This document shows, piece by piece, positions 37,963 through 48,470 of a DNA stretch of 64,000 nt. The stretch spans positions 250,495 through 314,494 of the forward strand of contig FJUW01000008.1 in assembly GCA_900074885.1 (NCBI GenBank), written 5' to 3'. Source of the stretch: Rhynchosporium graminicola. Taxonomy: Eukaryota; Ascomycota; Leotiomycetes; Helotiales; Ploettnerulaceae. A model generated the notes under the pieces. The model did no database searches and was not told the DNA's origin. It saw only the letters and a program-made list of their open reading frames with translations. Position 1 is the first letter of the stretch, and each line of letters starts with the position of its first letter. A program made the translations under genes and the position numbers.

Positions 37963-38211
37963 TCAGCCAATCTCAGACCTATCGTAGGACTCGAAAAGCT
38001 CTATGCGAAGATCATCTCTGAGCACGTTGAACAAGAACGTCTTTCTAGACCCCGGAAGTCCATAATCGCATAGAATCACTGACCTCGAGCTAAAAGATAT
38101 GTAATTATGATGGGGAAGTAAAGTGTCAATTAGAGAAGCTGTAGTTGGAGGTTTACTGTTCAACATGACATGGGAATTGGAAGCTACTGCGATGATTTTG
38201 CAAATGATCAC
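37963..38211 (-). pseudogene. Truncated second copy of the P-loop kinase/HAD/PRT gene
   Basis: The minus frame and about 40 bases before it align with the start of the gene at 18658. Both have the shared 15-mer CGTGATCATTTGCAA upstream, 'ASN' at the start, 'YGLPGS-KTFL' in the Walker A region, and 'ELFE-YD-SE' at the end of the match. The start codon has become GTA, the Walker A Gly-Lys is now Arg-Lys (GLPGSRKT), and the similarity stops at about codon 80, where the frame ends. Everything downstream (HAD and phosphoribosyltransferase parts) is absent. It is inverted relative to the first copy. Confidence 0.8.
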
Positions 38212-39311
38212 GATTTATGAGTTGCAGAGGCGAGAGAGTATTGGAAGCAGGTTCCATCTATTGCTGCCTTGCTATTCTTGTCTGAAAGGGAATAGACAAC
38301 CTATCCCTACCCGATACAGAACCGAGACTCTAAGAACCTGGCTGCGAGAGATTTTTCGTGGCGCACATCTGTCTATTGTTTGGCTGCTGCAAGTGTATCA
38401 CAGACGAGATACGATAGAACATCTCCACGACAAATGAATGGTTGTTTGCATATCGAATAAGTGTGGCCAATTATGTAGGAATGCCAGATCTGCAGCCGAA
38501 TCTTTCGTTTTTGAGCATGTGGGATTTCGATGTAATGATGCATCATGCATCGAGGCCATCTAGCACATCGATACTCAGCTTACTAGGCCTAATCCGGGAC
38601 TAAGTTCAGCATGCCACCATTTTCTGTATTTAACTCTCGAAGTAGATTAGCGCAAACCATGAGCCTGCTAAGTTGGCGGGTTCCACTCTTCAGAACATAG
38701 GCACACAGCTATTGTCTATTAAGGCTTGGTTTAGATCCCATTTAAAAGATAGAATCTACTATATCCGAATCCCTATATATTCTTCAAAGAGCCAACATTA
38801 GAGGAAAGATAAGAAGAACTTTCTCTTCAAATTTAACGGTATCTGGAAATAGCATATTGACCTTCTTCTGGTCAGCCTACAGGTCGTACCACAAAATCAC
38901 GGCAGGTTGAAAGTAATGAACCAAGGCATATCACATAGAAGTCGACCAGCGATTTGATTGCAGCCTCGGTCGCATGGTGGCTTTCATTGCTGCGCAGCCA
39001 ATGCCGTGTAACTTCTCGCATTGCTCTATCCGTCCACTCCTTCTGCAGGTTGGTCATAGCGGCGGACATTGAAGCGCTCGCCCTACCCTGCACAATATGC
39101 GAGAAGCTGACAGGTTCACGCAGCTCAGTGGCATCGTTTCTCCTATCCAACCGTGCCGACTTCGTGTCATATAAGGAATGTTAGAAGACTGGGAGAAACA
39201 ACCATCCTCCTTAACAACTCCAGAAATATCAACACTTCATCTTCAATTACTATCAATTACTAGTTGTCTTCTGAGAAATCAAGTCTCAACGCTTACGTTC
39301 AACAAGTGGAT
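38212..39311. other. Mostly intergenic; one unassigned minus-strand frame
   Basis: A minus frame of about 100 codons (38872-39170) is open and of coding-like composition (helical, 'SMSAAMTNLQKEWTDRAMREVTRHWL'), but it has no ATG and no recognised family. It could be one exon of an unknown gene or chance. Nothing else was recognised. Confidence 0.3.
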
Positions 39312-39911
39312 ATGGCAAAACATAAAAGAAAGAACTACTATGCGGTTGTTGAAGGTCGTATCGCTCCAGCAATTTGCGCATCATGGTATGTCTCTTTACA
39401 TTCTGAAGTCCGTCTGGATATTGACCATTGTTACATAGGGGTATAACCAATGCCCTAGTTAGCGGCTACAGCAATAACAAACAGAGAGGTTTCTCCACCC
39501 ATAAAGAAGCCGCCTCGTATCTACAAGAACGGGGACATCTCAATTATAGATTCTTTCGTGGTAGTACAGAAGGTGAGAGAGCGCCCAGAAAAGGTGAGCC
39601 ACTATGGTACGCTGTGGCGAATGGTGGACAAGTTGGAGTATATAAATACTACTAGTAAGCTAATTAAGAACTGTATCGCTACAAATTTTTAACTGAAATC
39701 TAGAGGAGGCGCCGAGAGAGAAGTTACGAGGCACGCTCACTCTTGCCACAAGGTTTTCAAATCACAAGAAGAGGCGGAGGATTTCATAATAGAGTACAGA
39801 TGCACCGCTGATCTCGTGGATCGGGTTTTTGTGGATGAAGACGTTGGCAGCATTCTCGGTAATATGTTGGGGCAACTAGGACTCGGTCAGGATGATATTG
39901 ACTGTCATTAA
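39312..39911 (+). pseudogene. Double RNase H1-N/viroplasmin-domain protein
   Basis: Exons 39312-39385, 39439-39654 and 39704-39911 join to 166 codons across introns of 53 bp (GTATGT donor) and 49 bp (GTAAGC donor). The first domain is 'KRKNYYAVVEGRIAPAICASW' plus 'VSGYSNNKQRGFSTHKEAASYL'. The second is 'WYAVANGGQVGVYKYY' plus 'SCHKVFKSQEEAEDFI'. Each is the small N-terminal hybrid-binding domain found in eukaryotic RNase H1 and related proteins. There is no RNase H catalytic domain. The codon split by intron 2 reads TA|A, a stop at codon 97 where CAA would restore Gln, so this copy is probably truncated after the first domain and a half. If another splice site is used it may still be functional. 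Confidence 0.7.
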
Positions 39912-40165
39912 TTGGGTCGATGCATGATCTTGAGAATGTAAGGAGGACGTTACGGATAGCTCTGAGCTTTCGTCACATTTCATATTCATCCTGATATCTA
40001 CTTTTCCATGCACTACAATGAATCCGACCATGAGAAAAGCTCTAATAATTGTGTGAAATAAGAACGTGGTCTAGCTTAATATATATTAAGCTCCGATTCA
40101 ATTTTGAAAATAGTTAGTCATCATGAATAGACCTGGATTGTTAAGTTTCACCTGACGTATAGGAC

Positions 40166-40680
40166 CTAATGACGGTTAAGGCTCGCAAGAATCTCCTGCA
40201 GGCGGTTGTTTATGACTAGTAACTTCCACATCCCAACCTTGTCTTCTTCTAAATAGCTGCAAGGTGATACGTTGCGAAATCTTTTCACGTGGATGCCGAT
40301 CTGCTGTTGAGTTTGCTGATTCTTGCTATCCGAGTTCCGCACTAAGTGCCATCCTGAAGCGAGCTGATATCGCCGACCATCGATCTTGTCTACAAGGTCC
40401 GGTCCGGTCAGTTGAGGAGGGAGAGTAAGAACCCTGTATGGGAAAGATCCTGCATAGAGACTTCCAGAAGCTGTTCTTACCCCGCTACGGATGCGAGAAT
40501 ATGGTCTCAAGCTTCCCTTCGATATTTTGTAGGTGAGCTTCGAGGTCATCTATGGTGGAGCTCAACAACGCTTGGTAGGCCTTGAGACTATCCGCGGAAG
40601 CGTCAAATTGTCTCAAAGGAGAGCAGATCGCAAGGGAGTACTTCAGAGGCAAGTTCTGATCTTTTGGAATAGATTATTGG
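40166..40680 (-). CDS. Hypothetical protein, gene structure unresolved
   Basis: A 127-codon frame starts at ATG 40549 and ends at 40166. A different frame just upstream, about 40620-40510, has a clear coiled-coil sequence ('KAYQALLSSTIDDLEAHLQNIEGKLETI') and may be the real first exon, joined by an intron or a frameshift near 40505. The downstream half ends with 'WKLLVINNRLQEILASL'. I do not recognise a family. Either this is a small two-exon gene or a decayed one. Confidence 0.35.
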
Positions 40681-41172
40681 CAAGTCTACTTAGATTGAAG
40701 ATTCCCGGATAAAACGTACAGCGGAGTCCAAATTTTGTCCGAATCAATTCTGGTATTGTTTCCTGGGCTTGCAAAGACAGCTAAAGCCGTCCCCTGGCAC
40801 GTGTCTACACTTAAAGGCGGCTGCTCCTAATGCGGTGCGTGGGGTGGAGGGGTTTACTTCGTACAGGCCATATAGCCAGCCAAAAGATCCAACCAACAGA
40901 AATGAATCCCTTTGCCTTCGAATGCGACTTTATCCTATTAGAGAAAACAAATCTATTTCAAGCTTCAAGGATAGAAAGCTAGTTGTTCAACCCATCCAAC
41001 CTCGTATGCCACAAGACCCGAGGTCAACCATTTCTTGAGCTTCCCAATTAGTGAGATCCGACTTTTCCCTTCTCATCTACCAAGTCTCAAATCCCGGGCA
41101 GAAAAGGACATTTTTTCTAGCTGACCATGACTTCCTCCACTCTCTCCTCAACTCTTAAGTCGTTTTGCGCCC
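40681..41172. other. Intergenic, nothing recognised
   Basis: No frame or repeat could be supported. Confidence 0.3.
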
Positions 41173-42197
41173 CTAAGAATCGAACGCGGGTTGAAGACGG
41201 TTGACATGTGATATGTAATCTTGCTTGAAGTACATGATAAGCTTTTCCTTTCCAGCGATTATGGTCAGACTATGAGCAGCCTGATCAAATTCGACTATTT
41301 TGGACATGTGATCGGCAATGAGCTGATGCTCGATAGTTTGTAACTGTCTGTGAACGCGGAAACCCAAGACTTGACCAAGAAGAAACTCAAAAATCTGCTT
41401 CATTGCAAAGGATGATGGATCCATGCCCAGGGCAGCGAGGCTTGTGGCAATGGACGAAGGAGAAAAATCGTCAAGATGGTGAAGCAATTCTTCACGAAAT
41501 GACTGAAGCTTGATTTGCCTTCCAGAGCCGTTCAAGGATGGCAAGGTTTCGAACAGGCCACTTCGAAGAAGCTCGGACCAAGTCCTTCGACCAAAGATGG
41601 CCCCTACTGGAATTTCGGCCCAGACGAGTATCTCTGTTTCATATTTTGGTAGTGTTCCGAGGCCGCTTTTGAGGCGCAATGCATTACATTCGACGTATGA
41701 GCCGTCCTGTAATTTCCAGGGGTCGATCAAAATAATGGTAACCTGCTGCTTTCCCTCAAGTACACGTTGTCCAGCAATATTGAATGCGCGGAGCAAGTCT
41801 GGGGTTGTGGAGATGAACGGAGTAAGCTTCCGGCTTGATAGAATAGCATGGGATTCTATGACGAGCTTCATGTTATCTCTCGTGACCTTTTCTAAGCTTG
41901 GAGGTGGGTATAATCTTGCTCGAAGGCCTCCGTTCGACGCTGATGCCGGTGAACTTGAATCGATCACTCTGTAGAACACTGGACGTGAAAACGCATTTGC
42001 AGATATGCCTTGCAACTTTTCGAAAATCTTTGATTAGGTGTTAGTAACTCTTCTGTGACACTCATACCAAGACCCACCGACAGGCGCCCGTCAGGCTCGT
42101 CGCTCTCAGTCCTCGTCACCAGTGACTGGTTCGTCTCCTGCGTCAGAGACAGTTCACCAAACGCGTCCTCGAGGGAGGAAGACTCAAGTGAACACAT
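41173..42197 (-). CDS. DUF7587-like 'FISTT' fungal protein (intact)
   Basis: Exon 1 (42197-42068, from ATG) and exon 2 (42008-41173) join in frame to 321 codons across a 59-bp intron with GTATGA donor, a TTACTAAC branch site and a TTGCAAG acceptor. The core runs 'RPVFYRVIDSSSP', then 'RKLTPFISTTPDLLRAFNIAGQRV', then 'VTIILIDPWKL' and 'EILVWAEIPVGAIFG'. This succession is that of fungal DUF7587-type domains: an entry R/Y strand, a Thr-Pro-Phe-Ile-Ser segment, and an E-x-x-V/L-x-x-x-IP strand. The arrangement recalls ADP-ribosyltransferase-like folds, which is inference. The acidic N-terminus and helical C-terminus are unassigned. No stop or frameshift is present. Confidence 0.65.
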
Positions 42198-42266
42198 GAT
42201 TAGACACCTTTCTCAAACTGAAGACGCGCCTGAACTTCGAATCAGTACACAAGAGATAATACCACT

Positions 42267-42860
42267 TTAATATCTTCCTATTGATTCTTCGCTGATAGCT
42301 ACACACATCTCGTTCAATTTGACCAATTCTTCATAATATGGAAACACTCCAATAGAGGCAGGCAGTCGCCTGAAATGATGGGATAAAGATGTTGGATGGA
42401 TCGTTGACAAACGGGCAAATGTATATGAAGTGAGTGATTCATCTCCGTACATCATCTCATGTATCAGTGAGATGCGTGGCACCAATTAGCCATGATCTTT
42501 TGATACCAAGCACCACCATCCAGAGATTGATCATTCCTCTGTGAATTGTATTGGCAGCTGCTTGCTTCACCTAGAAGTCGGCGTCTTTCCAATTCGCCCA
42601 CTTCTCTTATCACAGCATGCATATTGCTGAAAGAGGGGAGCTATAGGGCTTTGTAAGCACCCACGATAATACTGTACTGCAGCATTTTTTTGTTTGAGTG
42701 GTATGGACAATGTACTCATTCCATCGGCGGCTGGTCTGGACGTGGTTGTTGCCACGTCACTTGCTTGTCGTAGTTTCAAGGGTGGAGTTATTTGGTCTTC
42801 AACGAGTTTGAGTTGTAAGCTCTCAACCCTTAATTGAAGGCAAAACAGTTTCTTAAGCAC
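42267..42860 (-). CDS. Hypothetical coiled-coil protein, doubtful
   Basis: An ATG-initiated frame (42860-42567) has a leucine-zipper-like start ('LFCLQLRVESLQLKLVEDQITPP') and overlaps, in another frame, a continuation 'REVGELERRRLLGEASSCQYNSQ' that reads on to about 42475. Then come two short stop-separated pieces to 42267. Either an intron or a frameshift links them. No family is recognised; the gene may be decayed or not real. Confidence 0.3.
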
Positions 42861-43308
42861 TCGACAAGATCAACCAAATATATACTACGACTCCCCCAGC
42901 AGTAGAGAGGTCAGAGGTCTTGTGGTCACCCGTAGCATTCGTATCGCTCTCGTCTGTGTCATTGGGTATACTAATCTACATTCGCTTGCCTGCGGTGGTT
43001 CTTTTTGCCCCCTAACTCCTCTAGGGGTCACTATTTGTTGAATATTGTTAGCTACTAGTCTTCTAATTCACCGACTCCTCTTACACTATAGTAAGGTTCG
43101 TAAATTGGCGTGCTATTACTTCTACTACTATATTTATCGTCAGGGCGTAAGAGGGTCGCTTACTAGTAATGGATAACACTCTGGCTACATATTTCTTCCT
43201 TCCGAGTGGATCAGTCAACTTTCGACAGATCGATCCATCCCGCACTTCAAATTTTAAAAAGCTTACGGTGCTTATCTCTTGAATATGTGCATACTTCCTA
43301 TAAAGTAC

Positions 43309-43656
43309 TCATAGGGAACCACCCTCCTCTACTCTGACTAGCGCTTCGATATAGTAGCGATTGGGTAGTACGGAGGCGACATCTTGTTGCGCCACTAATG
43401 ACTCGAGGAATTGGAGGTTGTTCCAGTGGCAAAGCACACAACGTGTCGGCATATGACTAGCAGTAATGCCATCTGCAGAATAATATGGTATATATGCTTT
43501 TTGAGGCATAATGTTTGATAGGCTTGCTATGGCAAGCGAAAAATTTGATTTGCTGTGGAATGATTGCTTTGCTTGCCTTGAAAAGCTCCATACTGCGGCC
43601 GGCATGTTCATTCCGGTACCCGCAGCTCCGTATCGGTCGCAAACTTGTCGTTCCAT
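43309..43656 (-). CDS. Hypothetical 115-residue ORF
   Basis: An ATG at 43656 opens 116 codons without interruption. No motif, signal peptide or membrane segment is evident, and no neighbour supports it. It may be chance. Confidence 0.25.
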   Translation of the reverse strand: MERQVCDRYGAAGTGMNMPAAVWSFSRQAKQSFHSKSNFSLAIASLSNIMPQKAYIPYYSADGITASHMPTRCVLCHWNNLQFLESLVAQQDVASVLPNRYYIEALVRVEEGGSL

Positions 43657-45127
43657 GGGCCAATGAGCTAGCAATGTATGTTCTCTGGCTTACCTGCTAG
43701 TATGTAATTGCAGCCAGCATATCCTGCTGGTGAGGGGTAAGCTCCCCGCCTATGTGAATTACTCCAGGCGATCATTCGCCAGCCTTACATCTGGTCCAGC
43801 CCTGTAATCTTAATTCTTAGCTCGGCATGATCGCGCGATATTCCAAAAGTGATGAGGATCGATGATTCTTAATATGTGTGACACGGCTCGTTGCTTACTG
43901 CATTTATTGATATAATGTGGCTACTGACTATTGGCTTGTGATGGTTGATATTATGCGGCCTGCTCGATGAGTATCTTAACACCCGCGGCTTTAATGGCAC
44001 CCTGGCACTATTCATGTAACTCATTGTCTCAGATTGGGATTCGGCCTGGGAGCCACGATGACACTTGAAAGAAGACTGGGAGACTGGGGCGGTTGATGTA
44101 AGTAAAGGCGGAAACGGGAAAAGAATACTACCGAGAGAACGAATGTATCTATGCTAAGGCATCTCAAATTCATTAGTATCTGTTCGAAAATCGCAACAAT
44201 GAAGCCCACAAATGGACAGAGCTATAGGTCGCAGGTGACAAGGCTATGGTTGAAGGAGGTAGAGCGGAAGAACCTTTAATGACACTTCATCTGTGCAGGA
44301 CATGCCTTGGGGAGCCTCATCAGGCAAAAAGGCGTCCCAGTTCAATTGAAGGCAGTTTTGAGTTTCCGACGACTAGTTGCTGAAAAGCATGCGTGATAAG
44401 GAATTCTAAACCATTTCCTGCCGTGATACAGTCGTGAGGGTGAGGTGCTACTGTTGGCCCCGCTTCTAATTCACGTGCCAGCTAACCCTAGATAGGTTAG
44501 TGATGATAGGAACGCGCAAGATCTATATGATTACATCCTTCATCATCTTTACCCGAGTATGCGAACCCCTATAAGCTTATTCAACTGACGGCTCTGCGAA
44601 CCGATTCCTTTTCTAATTCGATGCTTGATATGCAAGCCCTGGTAAATAAGTCTCGTGTGCGAATACAGTGGCTGGATCATAACGGTATATCGAAGCCTGC
44701 AACCGGAAGCAGTCCATCTTCCGGGCTAGTAAGCAAGAGGCAATACGCAAAGATCCTTCCACTGGGCAACCATACCCTTCTACCGCATGCGACATATCGT
44801 ATGTTTTCGTGTGGAGGATAGATATTCTCTTCCAATCCCCCTTCGCGGATAGAAAGATGGCCAAGTGACTACTATTGTAACACCAGCAGACGACGGTTAC
44901 GTAGCATGAGCTCAGTGGCAGTTATTCCCAATGCCTCAAAACGAGGCTCCCAATTAATCTACTACTCACATCAAACGCCTTATCTATCAATATACTTATC
45001 TGTCCTTGACTGCTTTCGCGGTATTATTCATAGTGCCTCGCTCCTCTACTACTTGATCTCCACCTTCTCCCGCCTCGACGCACTTCACACACTTCTATTA
45101 AGTCTAACTTCGCTATCGATATTCAAA
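43657..45127. other. Intergenic, nothing recognised
   Basis: There are short frames only. The last 150 bases before the dynamin pseudogene are pyrimidine-rich, as is common before fungal start codons. Confidence 0.35.
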
Positions 45128-47694
45128 ATGATCTTAAGACTATTCTATACAGATGCTCTAAACAGCTTATGTTCTGAGGATCAACTAGATCTACTCGACT
45201 CCGTCGACTGTCTCCGTTCGCAAGGAATCAGTTATTATATCTTACTACCACAGATTATTATATATAGAGATCAGTCTTCTAGGAAAAGCTCTATGCTAGA
45301 AGCAATTTCTAGCGTATCATTTCCGATCAAGAGCAACCTATGCACTCGATTTCCGATAGAATTAATCCTCCGTAAGACTTTATATATTAGCGTAACCGTA
45401 TTAATCGTCCCATATCACTCTCGCAGCGAATCCGAGCAAATGTCCCTCAGTAGCTTTCACGAGAAGCTAGATAGCTTCGATAGGCTTTCAACACTAATTA
45501 AGAACGTAAAAGTAGCTATAGCGATCTCAACGTATAGCAAAGCTTTCTCGAAGGACCTCCTTCGTATTAAGGTCTTAGGCCCTAATCGGCCTCACTTGAC
45601 TATTATAGACCTGCCCGGACTTATCCACTCCGAAACAAAACAGCAATCTGCTGCCGATATCGAGCTAGTACAAGATATCGTTCAGGCCTATATGAAGGAA
45701 CCCAGAAGCATTATTCTCGCAGTGGTCTCCGCTAAGAATAACTACGCGAACCAGATCGTCTTAAAGCTCGCCCGCGCTACTAATAAAAGTAGCAATCGGA
45801 CGTTAAGTATTATTATAAAGCCAGATACTCTAATCCCTAGTTCCGAAAGTGAAGCTATATATATCTCCCTTGCGAGGAATCAGGACGTCGAGTTTCGTCT
45901 TAGATAGTATATTTTGAAAAACATAGACTCCGAAACGGGAGTATAGTTATTAGCTGATCGCGATATCAAGGAGGAGGATTTCTTTACTAAAGGGATATAG
46001 GAGAATCTGTCTCGCTCGCTCTTAAGCGTCGATAAGTTACAGAAAAGGCTTAGTAAGGTCCTTCTCGGACAGATTACTACTGAACTACCTAGCTTAATCG
46101 ATGAAATTGAAATCAAATCCAAAGTATACCGCGGTTAGCTAGATAAATTAGGGGAACCTCGAGAGACCTTAGACGAATAACGATTCTATCTACTCCATAT
46201 CAGTTAATTATTCTACTCTCTAATTAAAGCGTCTATAGATAGCACGTATAACGATCTATTCTTCGAGGACGCGGAGTCTGAACCCGGCTATTAAAAGCGC
46301 ATACGGGCTATAGTACAGAACCTTAACCTAGACTTCGCGGAACGTATCGCTAGATAAGGTTACCGCCGTGAGATTATCGACTCTTCAAAGGATACCGCTA
46401 TTCCTATAGGGGTAACTGCAGCTATAAGACAAGAATTCATAGACTATATACAGCACCTAATGCGGAGGACGAAGGGCCGAGAGTTACCGGGAACCTTTAA
46501 TCCTATAATAGTAGCAGATTTATTCCTAGAATAATTATCTCCTTAGGAAACGATTACCCGGAAGCATATCGAAAAAGTCTGGAAAGCCGCTAAAGAATTC
46601 CTTAATCTTATAACTACTTATATCGCTAATACGGCAACCTCTAAAGCACTTTTCCAGAAGATCTTCGAGCCTGCTCTAGATCAGCTTTTAAGGACTTTAA
46701 ACGAAAAAAGCACCGAACTACTAACACTATATCAGAAAAGCCACCTAATCACCTATAACTATTATTTCACTAAGGCTCTTTAAAAGGTTCGGAACGAACG
46801 AAGCAAGGATGAGTACACGAGGATCATAAAGGATTTTTTTAGTATCTCTTCTCTTAGTTCCGTGTATTTCGGCGGTCAAAACAAAGATCTAAATCCTCTC
46901 GTGGCAGTTCTAGTGCAGCGTACAGAACCTGACATAAACCGTTTTGCATGTTCCGAAGCTTTGGATTATACGATAGCTTACTATAAGGTCACCTGCTTCC
47001 TTCTGTACTTCTCGCCCCTCTCTATAGACCCTTTAGCTAATCGATCTATATATTGAATAAGTTACCCTGAAACGTTTCGTCGACGATATCACTATCGAGG
47101 TCATCGAATCTAAGCTCATATCTCTATTTTACGATATCTTTTCTCCTATAACTATCACTTCTATACCCGCCGACCTTATGACTCGCATCGCTAGCGAATC
47201 TGAGGAAAATCGCGCCTAGCGCGAATAACTAACTAGATAACTAGATATTCTCATGAAAGGCTCCGAAACCTGTAAAAGCTTTATTAGCGTCAGAGTTCTT
47301 AGTAAGGAACTCACGTAGCCTATCGCACTCTGAAGCATTACTTATATATCAAATAGATGCGGATAATAGCACGACACATAGAGGCACCTAGTTCAAATCT
47401 GCAAACTTAGCCGACGAGGAAAGCTCTAATAAGGGGTCTGAGGCAGACGTTAGGTCTCTATCTGACAGTTCTTACGACCGTGGAAGCCCAGCCTCTAAGG
47501 AATCCGAGCCCTTGAGCAGAGAGGTTACAGAGATAGGAGTTGAGCCCGATGCCTCGGAAGCCACGGAGATACCCGAAGCTAAACCTATGCCACTAGCGGA
47601 GGAAGAGGATTTGTACCTTTCGAAGAAGAAGAAAGATAAGAAGAAGTCCAAAGTCGGATCGAAACGGGCTTCGTTTGGAGAACTAGAATCTTAG
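45128..47694 (+). pseudogene. Dynamin-like GTPase B, heavily RIP-mutated
   Basis: From ATG 45128 the frame encodes a dynamin GTPase domain to TAG 45905-45907, with P-loop 'RDQSSRKSS' (the canonical Gly residues now Arg, as G-to-A would produce), 'IIDLPGL', and 'IIKPD' (Thr of TKPD lost). The frame then reads on through more than ten stops, mostly TAA and TAG, with stalk-type 'GRELPGTFNP', a GED near 47060-47280 ('RFVDDITIEVIESKLI') and a Lys-rich tail ('SKKKKDKKKSK') ending at 47692-47694. Size and order match a full dynamin-like gene of about 800 codons. It is closer to fragment D (56.4 kb) than to the intact gene at 12 kb. With P-loop and TKPD changes as well as stops it cannot be active. 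Confidence 0.88.
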
Positions 47695-48470
47695 TTCAAG
47701 CATCTAGTCAGTCTTATCCTTTGTTGATAGGACCCACCTGTAATTCTAACTAAAAATATCTATAGGTATAAATTATGAAGCATCTCTGATGCGATTACTG
47801 TTCTTAATTCTTTTAGGTGCAGCGGAAAAAATATAATATCACGATTCAACCCCGTTTTATCTCAACCTTCTGTATAAGTTCCCACTAGTAGAGCATCCTA
47901 TGCGACTCTATATAGGAACGTGTTCCTTACAACCTCTTACGGCTAAGTGTCTAAAAAGGTTCCTCCTAACTATGTCCTAAGTATTTGACGTATCCAGGCG
48001 AGGAGTCGGTATTGTAAACGATATTTCAGGTGGGTATGTATTTCGGGAACGATCGGTAGTAGCGATGACTCCGAGACTCCTCTTTAACTCTAGCATATTT
48101 AGGTTAGCGTAACGTGGTGCAGTAACTCTAAAACAAGTTTTAATCGTCGGTTCACCTCCGCAACTTCCTCTATAACCGATCTTCCGAGGGCCAGTGGCTA
48201 GTTCACATCTGTATTATATACTGTCTATCTCCCAGAGTTTTTGCCTGACTTCCGCACGAGGAAGACCGCTCCACTAATAGATCCTTTGAAATAAAACTGA
48301 ACATGAGTCAGGTGTCAAATACGGCAAAAACGCAATTTGAAGCATTCGGTTTCAATTAATTGCAGATCGCATTACCTGTCACACGCTGCCGCGTAGTATA
48401 CTTTAGCGATTATTCAATTTCCACCTCCATTCCCCCCTAACAATAGAAGATAGCGATAATCAGCTGCTTA
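47695..48470. other. Intergenic, AT-rich, nothing recognised
   Basis: It separates two dead dynamin genes. It may hold the lost 5' end of the second one, but I could not recognise the P-loop. Confidence 0.35.
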
